Below are positions 54,849 through 63,431 of a DNA stretch of 64,000 nt, one piece after another. The notes beneath the pieces were generated by a model that was given only the letters and a program-made list of their open reading frames with translations, was not told the DNA's origin and did not search any database. The translations under genes were made by a program, and so were the position numbers. Numbering within the stretch: the stretch's first letter is position 1; every line of letters begins with the position of its first letter. The stretch lies in assembly GCA_022827785.1 (NCBI GenBank), contig JAJEIM010000030.1, positions 1 to 64,000 of the forward strand, written 5' to 3'. The DNA comes from Acidimicrobiia bacterium (GTDB lineage Bacteria > Actinomycetota > Acidimicrobiia > Spongiisociales > Spongiisociaceae).

Positions 54849-55238
54849 GTGGCGGATTTGGGCGCGTTGGACGGTCACTCTGAAGGAACGGAGGGTCGCG
54901 GCCCTGACTATGGGCGTGACATCGGCATAAGCAGCGCATTCGACAGTCGGTCTGGAGAAACGCAGGGTCAGGTTCCGCCGACCGGCAACTGGATGGCGAT
55001 CATCGGCATGGTGTTCACCATCTGCGCCACCCTGATGATGTGGATGAGGGCGTGGCGGTTTCTCGAACTCATTGGCGTCTTATGGATTCTGGGAATGTTT
55101 TTCTCGATCGTCGGCGTGATGAGGTCCCGCCGTGGAGCACCCTATGGTGGCTTGGCCTGCTGCGGGTCGGTGATCTCCCTGGCGGGCTTCATTCTGGTCT
55201 TCGGGTTGCTGGCCATTTTCGGCGAGTTAAGAAGGTAG
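54849..55238 (+). CDS. DUF4190-like membrane protein, copy A
   Basis: 129 aa. A hydrophilic Gly/Ser/Asp-rich start of about 40 residues, then PTGNWMAIIGMVFTICATL and two or three more membrane segments with RRGAPYGGLACCGSVISLAG between them, as in DUF4190 proteins. The start is uncertain: GTG at 54849 overlaps a TATCGT hexamer, while a TTG at 54858 would lie 7 nt after it. It is paralogous to the gene at 55652. Confidence 0.65.
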   Translation: MADLGALDGHSEGTEGRGPDYGRDIGISSAFDSRSGETQGQVPPTGNWMAIIGMVFTICATLMMWMRAWRFLELIGVLWILGMFFSIVGVMRSRRGAPYGGLACCGSVISLAGFILVFGLLAIFGELRR

Positions 55239-55343
55239 CCCGTGCGCGGCGGAGTATCCGGTTGGTGTGTTCGCAGGTCCCTCTTGTTGGTTGTTAGTGG
55301 TCGCAGTGGTAAACGTCGAGGCTGCGGGTGTGTTCGATGATCC

Positions 55344-55582
55344 GCTGGGCCGGACACCGAAGGAAGGGTGCTGCTGATGCATGACAAGCTTGACCACTCC
55401 CCATATTCCTGCGGTGCTACACGGAGTTGGGCGGAGAGGCCATAGCGGCGATGGACCGCTGGATCCGGGACGTTCGCCAGGGCGCGTTCCCGAGCGAGGA
55501 TGAGTCGTACCACATGATCGACGCAGCCGCGCCGGAACTGCTGGAGGAACCCTCCGGGACCGGGCGGGCCACCGGCCACTGA
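55344..55582 (+). pseudogene. Frameshifted 3' fragment of a second panB copy
   Basis: Translation from 55344 gives AGPDTEGRVLLMHD, matching PanB AGPGTDGQVLVMHD. After a small deletion the match resumes in another frame at 55436 and ends at the TGA 55580-55582, with RWIRDVRQGAFPSEDESYHM (one change from intact PanB). The first 220 or so codons are missing. The remaining part of the 413-nt gap between the two DUF4190 genes shows nothing else. Confidence 0.9.
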
Positions 55583-55651
55583 ACCCGGTTCCAGAACAGC
55601 CCGGACCGTCACGGGTAGACTCGGCTCGTAGCTCGGACCGAAGGGAAGGCC

Positions 55652-55939
55652 ATGAACGATCCGTCCGAAGGCATGACGGGCCAGGTTGCTCCGACCGGCA
55701 ACGGGATGGCGGTCGCCGGCATGGTGCTAGCCATCTGCGCGGTGGTGCTCTCGTGGATGCCGGTGATCAATTTCGCCTGCTGGTTGCTCGGGCTGATCTT
55801 CTCCGCAGTCGGACTCAGGAACGCCAACCGGGGTGCGCCCTATCGCGGCATGGCGATCGCCGGGTTGGCGATCTCCCTGGCGGGCATCGTTCTGATCATC
55901 CTCCTGATCATCAGTATCGGAATGGTTTTCGCACCCTGA
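55652..55939 (+). CDS. DUF4190-like membrane protein, copy B
   Basis: 95 aa from an ATG with GGGAAGG a few nt upstream. TGQVAPTGNGMAVAGMVLAI and NRGAPYRGMAIAGLAISLAG line up with copy A at 54849, but the hydrophilic start is shorter. Three membrane segments. It follows the panB fragment, so the order panB-DUF4190 occurs twice. TAGACT at about 55616 is a possible -10. Confidence 0.75.
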   Translation: MNDPSEGMTGQVAPTGNGMAVAGMVLAICAVVLSWMPVINFACWLLGLIFSAVGLRNANRGAPYRGMAIAGLAISLAGIVLIILLIISIGMVFAP

Positions 55940-56042
55940 TCGGGTCGCAGCCAGGCGTCGACCACTCGGGATGCCGCTGCCGGACCTCCGTGCGTGACGC
56001 AACCTGGTGATCGAGGGTCTTGAAAGGGTCCCTGAAACCGCT

Positions 56043-56048
56043 TACGTT
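56043..56048 (+). promoter_or_regulatory. -10 element (TACGTT) for a leaderless small gene
   Basis: TACGTT ends 7 nt before the ATG at 56056. Confidence 0.4.
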
Positions 56049-56055
56049 GCCCGGC

Positions 56056-56340
56056 ATGGGCAATTGGTCAATCGAAATCAGGGTTCCGAGATCCGGCGAT
56101 GCCGACCTCGACACCGAAGTTCACCGGCGGGCACTGAGCGAGCTCGAAGGTCAGAAGAAGATAGGCCGGGAGTTATACAGCCTCCTCCGCCGGAAGCACC
56201 AGGGTGCCTTCCTCAGCAGCGAGGGCGCCAGCGCGGTGTCTACCGTCGCCGGGGCCGCCCTGGCCATGACCAGGGCGCTGGAGGGCGTCCAGCAGGGCCT
56301 CCCGTCCGAGATGACCGTCATCCTGCATAGGAATGGCTGA
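56056..56340 (+). CDS. Small soluble protein of unknown function
   Basis: 94 aa. It begins MGNWSIEIRVPRSGDADLDTE, continues with a charged helix (LSELEGQKKIGRELYSLLRRK), an Ala/Ser-rich helix and ends with a strand SEMTVILHRNG. It looks like a compact alpha/beta domain. No family recognised. The ATG is chosen from the TACGTT hexamer 7 nt before it. The HAD gene follows at 56402. Confidence 0.5.
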   Translation: MGNWSIEIRVPRSGDADLDTEVHRRALSELEGQKKIGRELYSLLRRKHQGAFLSSEGASAVSTVAGAALAMTRALEGVQQGLPSEMTVILHRNG

Positions 56341-56389
56341 GCCGGCCTGCGAGAGCCCGAGCCCGTACAAGCCTGCCCCACCGGCCGGG

Positions 56390-56395
56390 TATCTT
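56390..56395 (+). promoter_or_regulatory. -10 element (TATCTT) for leaderless HAD gene
   Basis: TATCTT ends 6 nt before the ATG at 56402. Confidence 0.5.
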
Positions 56396-56401
56396 GCTGC
56401 T

Positions 56402-57049
56402 ATGGCAGTTGACGCAGTGGCCTTCGACTTCGGAGGGGTGGTGATCCGGACCCCGTTCGAGATGGCGGCCGGGCTGGAGGACCGGCTCGACCTCCCGAGG
56501 GGCAGCATCGATCTGGCCGGCCCCTTCGACCCGGACGCCGACCCCCTCTGGCGGAGATTCCGGGCAGGGGAGTTCACCGAGCTCGAATACTGGCATCGCC
56601 AGGCCGACCGGCACGCCGGGATGATCGGCGCCGGCCCGGACCGCCTGCGCAGCTTCATCGACGCCCTGTTCGACGCACCCCGCGACGAGGTGATCCGTCC
56701 CGAGACCTGGCACCTGCGAGGCACCCTCCGCTCCATGGGAATGCGGCTGGCGGTCCTTACCAACGACCTGAGCCGGTTCCACGACCCGGCGTGGATCGAG
56801 CGCATGCAGGTTCTCGACTGTTTCGACCCTTTCGTCGACCTTTCCAATACCGGCATCCTGAAGCCCGATCCTCGCGGCTACCTGCGCCTGCTCGACCGCC
56901 TGGAACTGCCGGCCGATCGCGTGCTGTTCGTGGATGATCAGCCGGTCAACATCGCCGGCGCCGAGAAGGTGGGCATGCAGACCGTTCACTTCGACGTGCT
57001 CGACAGAACCGCTTCGATCAGGCGGGTACTGGACCTGGTCTCGGCCTAG
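56402..57049 (+). CDS. HAD superfamily hydrolase (ACAD10/epoxide hydrolase N-terminal-like)
   Basis: 215 aa HAD-IA protein. Motif I reads AFDFGGVV: the nucleophile Asp is present but the second Asp of DxD, the usual general acid, is Gly. Motif II is in LAVLTND, motif III Lys in ILKPDPRGY and motif IV is FVDDQPVNIAGA. The cap has GEFTELEYWHRQ. It is paralogous to the HAD gene at 59873. Phosphatase activity is possible but the Gly change makes the chemistry uncertain. Confidence 0.82.
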   Translation: MAVDAVAFDFGGVVIRTPFEMAAGLEDRLDLPRGSIDLAGPFDPDADPLWRRFRAGEFTELEYWHRQADRHAGMIGAGPDRLRSFIDALFDAPRDEVIRPETWHLRGTLRSMGMRLAVLTNDLSRFHDPAWIERMQVLDCFDPFVDLSNTGILKPDPRGYLRLLDRLELPADRVLFVDDQPVNIAGAEKVGMQTVHFDVLDRTASIRRVLDLVSA

Positions 57050-57160
57050 GAAGTCCGCACCCTCCTGGCTCCGACCTCGGATTGCCTCAATGCTCGAACC
57101 GGCGGGCTCGCCCGACCCTGGCGGAGTGCGCCGCCCTACGCGGCCCGGCTGGACTTCTCC

Positions 57161-58753
57161 CTACGGCGCCGGGGCGTGCGCCGTGTCCACCCAGTCCGGG
57201 CTGTTGACCTCGTCGAAGAGTTGGGTGATCTCCTCGGAGGGAGGAGATGTCGCCAGGGTCGCGGCGATGGCCAGGACCGTTGCGACCGCTACCCCCGGAA
57301 CTGCCGGGTTGATCTCCCATACGCCGATCTCCTGGAGGCTGTCGACAGCGGCGGAGAATCCCAGAGCCTTCGTCAGGTCGAGTAGCCCCTGGTTGCCCAG
57401 GTCCATCAGCCACCAGAGGGTGGAGACCACGGTGCCCGAGATGAGGCCGGTCAAGGCCCCCGCCAGGTTGAAGCGCCTCCAGTAGAGAGCGAGCACGGTG
57501 ACCGGACCGAAGGCGGCGCCCATACCTCCCCAGGCCAGGGACACCAGGGCGAACACCGATTCCGGCGACAAGATCGAGATCAGGGCGGCCAGGAGGCCGA
57601 TCGTGACGAGCAGCAACCTCCCCATCGCCACCCGCCCCCCGGTTCGCATCTGCCCGGCGATCCGCCTGAGCCAGGGCACGTCGCCCGAGGCGATGGCAGA
57701 GGCCAGCAAGAGTTGCGAGTCGGCGGTGCTCATTACGGCCGCCACCACCGCGGTCAGCAGCAGGCCGCCCACGATGGGGTGGAAGAAGACCGACGAGATC
57801 ACCAGGTAGAGCCGTTCCGCGTCGGGAATATTCACACCCCGGGCGGCCAGTGCCGGCGCCGCGACCAGCCCCATCAGCAGCGCCAGCGAGAACAAGGGTA
57901 CGGCCCAGCCCAAGGTGATGGAGGTGCTTCTAGGAATGTCGCGTTCGTCCTCCATGGCCATGAACCGGGCCAGGAGCCTGAGCGCTCCGAAGGCCCCCAG
58001 TCCCCAGCCGAGGGCCGAGACGTAGGTAAGCAAGCCCAACCCGTTGCCGTTCGCGTCGGTGAAGGGGTTCCAGAATCCGGGAGCCGTCGACTCGAGACCC
58101 TGGAGAGGATTGCCGCTGCTCAGGATGAGGGTCAGGCAGATGATGACGAACCCGCTAAGCATGACCAGCGCCTGGAAGACATCGGTGCGGGAGACGGCGA
58201 GAAACCCCCCGATGAAGGTGTAGGAGAGGACGGCGACCAGGGTGATGAGGACCGCTACGTCATGGCCCGCGCCGGAGTGATCGAGGTCGAAGATTTCCTC
58301 GAGGAGCTTGGCGCCCGCGATCAGTCCCGAGCAGACGTAGAGCGTGATGAAATACAGGCTGATGCCGGCGGCCAGGCTTCGCAACGCGCCGGTGGTGTCG
58401 CCGAAGCGCCTCTCCCAGAACTCGGGGATGGTAAGCGCGTCGGTGGAGATGGTGTAGCGGCGGAGCCGCTTGGCCGCAACGACCCATACCAGCCATGCGC
58501 CCAGCACGATTCCGGCTGCGGTCCATAGGTGCATGAGGCCACCAGCGAACGCCAGCGCCGGAAGGACCAGCATCGTCCAGCCGCTGGCGGAGGATGAACC
58601 GGCGCTCAGGGCGGTGGTGAAGCCACCGAGGGAGCGGCCGCCGAGAACGAAGTCGGCCATATTCGCCATGCGGCCCGACTGGTAGAAGGAGATACCGATG
58701 AGAATGACGAAGTAGAGGATGAAGACGATCAGTACCCAGACCCAATCGGCCAT
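57161..58753 (-). CDS. putP: Sodium/proline-type symporter (PutP family)
   Basis: 530 aa, about 13 membrane segments of the SSS family. FYQSGRMANMADFVLGGRSLGG at the first loop, SAGSSSASGWTMLVLPA in helix 2, and AVVAAVMSTADSQLLLAS in helix 9 with the Na2-site Ser/Thr are standard. It imports proline or another solute with sodium. The ATG at 58753 is preferred; one at 58765 adds 4 residues. It is convergent with the HAD gene and divergent from the methyltransferase gene. Confidence 0.88.
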   Translation of the reverse strand: MADWVWVLIVFILYFVILIGISFYQSGRMANMADFVLGGRSLGGFTTALSAGSSSASGWTMLVLPALAFAGGLMHLWTAAGIVLGAWLVWVVAAKRLRRYTISTDALTIPEFWERRFGDTTGALRSLAAGISLYFITLYVCSGLIAGAKLLEEIFDLDHSGAGHDVAVLITLVAVLSYTFIGGFLAVSRTDVFQALVMLSGFVIICLTLILSSGNPLQGLESTAPGFWNPFTDANGNGLGLLTYVSALGWGLGAFGALRLLARFMAMEDERDIPRSTSITLGWAVPLFSLALLMGLVAAPALAARGVNIPDAERLYLVISSVFFHPIVGGLLLTAVVAAVMSTADSQLLLASAIASGDVPWLRRIAGQMRTGGRVAMGRLLLVTIGLLAALISILSPESVFALVSLAWGGMGAAFGPVTVLALYWRRFNLAGALTGLISGTVVSTLWWLMDLGNQGLLDLTKALGFSAAVDSLQEIGVWEINPAVPGVAVATVLAIAATLATSPPSEEITQLFDEVNSPDWVDTAHAPAP

Positions 58754-59040
58754 GCGAAACCCCATGCCTCGATTCGCAATTGCTCCCAAGGTCGCCCGCG
58801 GGCCCGGACAGGCCCGGCAGCACGGCCGGGGATCGCCGATTATACGGCCGGGTTCCCCTGGATCCATGCCAACCATCCGTTTGTGCCCCGTACTCAGGGT
58901 GAGCATCGACGAGTCCGGCTCACTCACCCATCAAGCCGACCATCCGACCTGGCAGTGAAGGCGTTGTCAGGCCGCCGGTGTAACGATTCCCGGCGCTTCC
59001 GGCGATAATGAACACGAGGCAACGGACAGGAGGGACGAGC

Positions 59041-59862
59041 ATGCCGGACCCGGCATCTACGACATCCGCGTACACGATGGGCTATGACGAGGACTTCCTG
59101 CAGATGCTCCACTGGCGCAGCGCGGAGACGCATGCCCGGCACCTACTCCCGCACCTAAGGCCCGGACTCAGACTGCTCGACTTCGGATGCGGACCAGGGA
59201 CCCTGTCGGTGGGCCTGGCCAGGGCCGTGGAGCCCGGCGAGTTCCACGGGGTCGACATCGAGAGGTCTCAGATCGAGATGGCCCGTGCCGCCGCCGAAGC
59301 CGGTGGACACGGCAACGCCTCTTTCCAGGTAGCGGATGTGACCGATCTGCCCTTCGACGACGACACGTTCGACGTGGCCCATTGCCATACCGTCCTGAAC
59401 CATGTTCCGGACACCGATGCCGTCCTGGCCGAGGTCAAGAGGGTCCTCAAGCCCGGCGGGATCATCTCCTGCCGCGAGCTGATAGCTGCCTCCAGCTTCT
59501 CGGAACCTGCGTACAGCCTGGCAGGAGCATGGGAGACCTTCACGAAGCTCGTGATCGCCAACGGCGGGCATCCCCAGATCGGGAAGGAGCTCAAGCGCAG
59601 GCTGCTGGGCTCCGGCTTCGAGGATGTCCAGGCGACCGCTTCCGTCGACATGTTCAGCACTCCCGAAGCCAGAGCCGTTCTCGACGCGGTGATCACCGAG
59701 TGGTTCTTCTCCCCCAAGGTGATGGGCGCCGCCATAGCATCCGGTTTGGCCACCCAGGAACAGTTCGACTCGTGGCAGCGCGACCAGGCGAGGTGGCGGC
59801 AGGATCCGGGGGCCGTGGGAGCCATCGCCTTCGGCGAGGTCATAGCCACCAAGCCGTCATAA
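59041..59862 (+). CDS. Class I SAM-dependent methyltransferase
   Basis: 273 aa from the ATG at 59041, which has AGGAGGG 6 nt upstream; an ATG at 59008 overlaps the likely -10 GATAAT and is rejected. Motif I LLDFGCGPGTLSVGLA, the acidic GVDIERSQIEMARA, VADVTDLPFDDDTFD and LKPGG follow the UbiE/methyltransf_11 order. The C-terminal 80 residues are helical. Substrate unknown; small-molecule methylation of a quinone, lipid or metabolite is likely. Confidence 0.9.
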   Translation: MPDPASTTSAYTMGYDEDFLQMLHWRSAETHARHLLPHLRPGLRLLDFGCGPGTLSVGLARAVEPGEFHGVDIERSQIEMARAAAEAGGHGNASFQVADVTDLPFDDDTFDVAHCHTVLNHVPDTDAVLAEVKRVLKPGGIISCRELIAASSFSEPAYSLAGAWETFTKLVIANGGHPQIGKELKRRLLGSGFEDVQATASVDMFSTPEARAVLDAVITEWFFSPKVMGAAIASGLATQEQFDSWQRDQARWRQDPGAVGAIAFGEVIATKPS

Positions 59863-59872
59863 CGACCCGAAT

Positions 59873-60496
59873 TCACTCCGGCCCGAGAAGTTGGAGGAGG
59901 CCTGCGCAGCTGGCGGCGACTCGGGTGTGGTCGAAGTAGAAGCCGGGCATGCCTACCGCCTCGGCGCCGTCGAGGTTGACCGCCATGTCGTCCACGAACA
60001 GGCACTCGGCCACGTCGAGTCCCATGCGCTCGGCGGTGGTGGTGTAGGTGAGGGGATGCGGCTTGCGGACCCCCAGGGTCACCACGTCGATGACGTGGCA
60101 GAACAGGTGGGCGTAGGGCCAGGAGTCCCACCATCCGTATCCCAACCACTCGCTCGAATCGTTGGAGAGGGTGGCCTGGCGGAACCGCCGGCCGAGGGTC
60201 TCGATGGTGGCCATGACTTCCGGCCGCTCGGTGCCCGTCCAGCCGATCTCGCCCTTCAGGTCGACGGGGTACCCACGGGCGGCGCTGGCCTGCTGGTACC
60301 TCCTCCAGTACTCGGTCTCGGTCAGCTCGCCGGTGGAGCACTTCGCGTATTCGGGGTCGCCTTCAGGTGAGAAAGGCCCGCGCGGGAGGGTTCCTGGCGG
60401 CCAGCCCTTGGAGACCTCCAACCCGTCGAGCAACTCGAAAGGAGTCGGGTAGAGGATGCCTCCCATGTCCCAGATGACGGCGCGGATGTCAGCCAT
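59873..60496 (-). CDS. HAD superfamily hydrolase, paralogue of the gene at 56402
   Basis: 207 aa. Motif I VIWDMGGILYPTPFE has the same Asp-x-Gly-Gly change as its paralogue. TLSNDSSE is motif II, VRKPHPLTY motif III, LFVDDMAVNLDGAEAVG motif IV, and GELTETEYWRRYQQ is shared with the paralogue's cap. The ATG at 60496 overlaps the Rieske gene by 8 nt (a GTG at 60502 is possible). It ends the meta-cleavage operon. Confidence 0.82.
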   Translation of the reverse strand: MADIRAVIWDMGGILYPTPFELLDGLEVSKGWPPGTLPRGPFSPEGDPEYAKCSTGELTETEYWRRYQQASAARGYPVDLKGEIGWTGTERPEVMATIETLGRRFRQATLSNDSSEWLGYGWWDSWPYAHLFCHVIDVVTLGVRKPHPLTYTTTAERMGLDVAECLFVDDMAVNLDGAEAVGMPGFYFDHTRVAASCAGLLQLLGPE

Positions 60497-60860
60497 CCCC
60501 ACGATCCCACTCCCGGGCGTGGTCCAGCATCATCTCCCGCCACGAAACGGCCGCGGGAGGAGCGGGCAGATCGACCAGTACGTTCCCGGACTCGATCCGG
60601 ACCGGATAGGTCTCCAGGCGGAGTTCCGGCTCACCGCACTTGGTGCCGGTGCCCGCCTCGTAGCGCCAGAAGTGCAGCGGGCAGGTGATCACCCCGTCCC
60701 TGACCAGCCCCCCGGCGAGTGGTGAGGCCTGATGCAGGCACTCGTTCCGGTAGGCGTACACCTCGGAGCCGACCCGGACCACCACCGCCCGCCCGTCCCC
60801 GATCTCGACGCAACGGTCGGTGGGCAGGTCCTCTACGGCGCCGGCGCTGACCGTCGGCAA
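60489..60860 (-). CDS. Rieske-type 2Fe-2S ferredoxin
   Basis: 123 aa starting TTG. The Rieske ligands are complete: Cys and His in ECLHQASPL and in TCPLHFWRYE, 16 residues apart. No transmembrane anchor, so a soluble ferredoxin like those of aromatic-ring dioxygenases or NirD-like proteins. It lies 4 nt after the aldehyde dehydrogenase gene in a ring-cleavage operon, so it could serve an oxygenase whose other parts lie beyond the right edge. Confidence 0.87.
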   Translation of the reverse strand: MPTVSAGAVEDLPTDRCVEIGDGRAVVVRVGSEVYAYRNECLHQASPLAGGLVRDGVITCPLHFWRYEAGTGTKCGEPELRLETYPVRIESGNVLVDLPAPPAAVSWREMMLDHAREWDRGDG

Positions 60861-60864
60861 CGCC

Positions 60865-62316
60865 TCAACCGTCCAGCTTCATCACCACAGCCTTGGATTC
60901 GCTGAAGAACTCGTAGCTGTACTCGCCGCCCTCACGGCCGATCCCGGAGTCCCCGTAGCCGCCGAAGGGCGCCCGCAGGTCGCGCACGAAGAAGCAATTG
61001 ACCCACATCGTGCCGGCTCGCACCTCTCGGGCCACCTTGTGGGCGGTGTTCACGTTGGTCGTCCACACCATCGCCGCCAGTCCGTAGCGGGTGTCGTTGG
61101 CCATCTCGATCGCCTCGTCGATCTCATCGAAGGGGATGATCATCTCGACCGGCCCGAAAATCTCGTCCTGGCAGGACCGCATGTGGTTGTCGGCATCGGC
61201 GAAGATGGTCGGCGCCACGAAGTTCCCGCTCGCCAGGGCGCCGTCGGTTATCCGGTGGCCGCCGGTCATCAGCTTGGCCCCTTCCACGGTTGCCAGGTCG
61301 ATGTAGGACAGCACCTTCTCCATGTGCTCCCGGGTGACGAGCGGGCCCATGCCGGTAGCGGGATCGAGCGGGTTGCCCACCACGTACCGCTCGGCGCCGT
61401 CCACCATCCGCGCCACGAATTCGTCGTACACGGGACGCTGGACCAGCAGGCGGGCGCCGGCCAGGCACACCTCGCCCTGGTTGGTGAAGATGCCCCGCAG
61501 TGACCCGGCCACGGCCTTGTCCAGGTCGGCGTCGGCGCAGACGATGTTGGGTGAGTTGCCACCCAGCTCGAACGACAGTTTCTTCAGGCTAGGCGCCGCG
61601 GCCGCCATGATGGCCTTGCCGGTCGCCGACTCTCCGGTGAAGGTGATCCCGTCCACATCGGGATGCCGGACCAGGGCCTCGCCGGCCTCGTCCGGGCCGA
61701 AGCCGTGGACCAGGTTGAACACCCCGTCGGGCAGGCCGGCGTCACGGCAGATCTCCGCCAGCAGGGTGGCGGTGATCGGGGACTGCTCGGCCGGCTTGGC
61801 CACCACCGTGCAGCCATAGGCGAGGGCCGGCGCCACCTTCCAGGTCAGCAACATCAGGGGGAAGTTCCAGGGCGAGATTGCGCCCACCACGCCGAGCGGC
61901 TCACGTAGCTCGTAGGTGAGGACCCCGTCCCAGGGCTTGGAGAAGGCCTTGGTGTGGGCATGCTCGGCAGCGTCGGCGAAGAAGCGGAAATTGTGGGCGG
62001 AGCGGGGGATGTCCTTGGAGCGAGCGGCCGAGACCGGCTTGCCCATGTCGCGTACTTCCCATTCCGCCAACTCGTCGAGGCGGGCATCGATCCCTTCGGC
62101 CACCCGGTAGAGGGCCCGGCGGCGCTCGGCGGGGTCCATCGATGACCAGACCGGAAACGCAGCCCGGGCAGCCCGGACCGCCCGGTCCACATCCTCGACG
62201 TTCCCTCTGGGGACGGTTGCGATCGGGGCGTTGTCGATGGGGCTCACCGACTCGAACGTCTCGCCGGACGAAGAGTCCGCGAACTCGCCTCCGATGAAGT
62301 GCCGCAGCGTGATCAT
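60865..62316 (-). CDS. 2-hydroxymuconic semialdehyde dehydrogenase-like aldehyde dehydrogenase
   Basis: 483 aa NAD-dependent ALDH. AISPWNFPLMLLTWK, the Glu of SFELGGNSPNIV and the catalytic Cys of NQGEVCLAGARLLVQ match the XylG/HpaE group that oxidises meta-ring-cleavage semialdehydes. The ATG overlaps the tautomerase stop (ATGA). With the tautomerase and two hydratase/decarboxylase genes it forms the 4-oxalocrotonate branch of catechol meta-cleavage. The homoprotocatechuate version is an alternative. Confidence 0.9.
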   Translation of the reverse strand: MITLRHFIGGEFADSSSGETFESVSPIDNAPIATVPRGNVEDVDRAVRAARAAFPVWSSMDPAERRRALYRVAEGIDARLDELAEWEVRDMGKPVSAARSKDIPRSAHNFRFFADAAEHAHTKAFSKPWDGVLTYELREPLGVVGAISPWNFPLMLLTWKVAPALAYGCTVVAKPAEQSPITATLLAEICRDAGLPDGVFNLVHGFGPDEAGEALVRHPDVDGITFTGESATGKAIMAAAAPSLKKLSFELGGNSPNIVCADADLDKAVAGSLRGIFTNQGEVCLAGARLLVQRPVYDEFVARMVDGAERYVVGNPLDPATGMGPLVTREHMEKVLSYIDLATVEGAKLMTGGHRITDGALASGNFVAPTIFADADNHMRSCQDEIFGPVEMIIPFDEIDEAIEMANDTRYGLAAMVWTTNVNTAHKVAREVRAGTMWVNCFFVRDLRAPFGGYGDSGIGREGGEYSYEFFSESKAVVMKLDG

Positions 62317-62555
62317 GCCGTCCCCTCCTCCGTGCTCTCCGCTTGGGCAGCCGCCGCCTCCCGTTCGGCCATCACGAGGCGGGCGGGACGCCCGGCGATG
62401 CCGAAGCCGTGGGGTGCCAGCTCGTTGACCATTATCCGTACCGTCTCGATTGGAGCGTCGAGGCTCCTGACCAGGGCATCGGATACTTCGGCGATCATGT
62501 TCTCGATTTGCTCCGGCGAGCGCCCCTCCACCAGATTGACGGTGACTATCGGCAT
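62313..62555 (-). CDS. 4-oxalocrotonate tautomerase-like enzyme
   Basis: 80 aa. After Met removal, Pro1 is followed by IVTVNLVEG; Arg11 and Arg39 fall exactly where 4-OT has its substrate-binding arginines. It should convert 2-hydroxymuconate to 2-oxo-3-hexenedioate. The chain has an Ala/Glu-rich C-terminal extension of about 17 residues compared with the 62-aa enzyme. Coupled to the dehydrogenase gene by ATGA. Confidence 0.88.
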   Translation of the reverse strand: MPIVTVNLVEGRSPEQIENMIAEVSDALVRSLDAPIETVRIMVNELAPHGFGIAGRPARLVMAEREAAAAQAESTEEGTA

Positions 62556-62624
62556 GACGACTCCTCTCTGCTGTGCTGTTAGGGCGTGTTCACGCTACGA
62601 GCGTTCGTTTGTTACCACGATCAA

Positions 62625-63431
62625 CTACTCGTGGACCCGCATCGACGTGCTTCCGAGGCGATCCATCTCTACGAAGACGTTCGTGCCCGCCATGAGATCG
62701 ATCGGACCTGTGAGGCCGCCGGAGATGATCAGGTGACCGGCCTCCAGCCCCCGGCCTGACGCGGCCAGCCTCCGCACCAGCCAGGCGACACTGGCCGCCG
62801 GATGACCGAGGGCGGCTGCGCCTGACGAGGTCTGGAACAGTTCCCCGTTCACCGTGACCACGACCCCCACCCTTGACAGGTCGAAGGTCGGCGTGGTGGC
62901 CCGGCTGCCCAGCACCACCATCCCGGCGGACGAGTTGTCGGCGGTGTTGTCGAGCGCCCGGAACCGGAAGTCCACGAACCGGGAGTCGACCACCTCGATG
63001 ACCGGCATCACGTAGGAGGTGGCGGACAGGACGTCCTGGGCCGACACACCGGCGCCCTCCAAATCCTCGCCGAGCACGAAGGCGATCTCCGGTTCCGCCT
63101 TCGGATGGATCAACTCGCCCAGCGACACCCGCCCGTCCGAGACGACCATCGGGTCGGTGAGCCAGCCGTAGTTGGGCGAGTCGACGCCCATGGCCTGGCG
63201 CATGGCCGCCGAGGTGAACCCGAGCTTGGCGCCCACCACCCGCTCGCCGGAGGCCACTCGCAGGGCCACGCCGCGGTCGGCAATCGCGTAGGCGTCGGCT
63301 TCGGTGAGTCCCGGATGGTCGTCGGTCAACCTGGTGGTAGGGGTCCGGGACCGGCGGGCCTCGTCGAGCCGGTCGGCCAGTTCCATCGTGGTCTCCCGGT
63401 CGAGTCCCGGCGCCGGGGCGGAGCCGCTCAT
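62625..63431 (-). CDS. 2-oxopent-4-enoate hydratase / 4-oxalocrotonate decarboxylase, copy 1
   Basis: 268 aa of the fumarylacetoacetate hydrolase-like MhpD/DmpH fold. GAKLGFTSAAMRQAMG, PNYGWLTDPM, PKAEPEIAFVLGEDLEG with metal-binding Glu residues, and LGHPAASVAWLVRRLAASG are present. The family's hydratase and decarboxylase members are closely related; which this is cannot be fixed. The ATG overlaps the upstream paralogue's stop (ATGA), and a 69-nt gap separates it from the tautomerase. Confidence 0.9.
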   Translation of the reverse strand: MSGSAPAPGLDRETTMELADRLDEARRSRTPTTRLTDDHPGLTEADAYAIADRGVALRVASGERVVGAKLGFTSAAMRQAMGVDSPNYGWLTDPMVVSDGRVSLGELIHPKAEPEIAFVLGEDLEGAGVSAQDVLSATSYVMPVIEVVDSRFVDFRFRALDNTADNSSAGMVVLGSRATTPTFDLSRVGVVVTVNGELFQTSSGAAALGHPAASVAWLVRRLAASGRGLEAGHLIISGGLTGPIDLMAGTNVFVEMDRLGSTSMRVHE

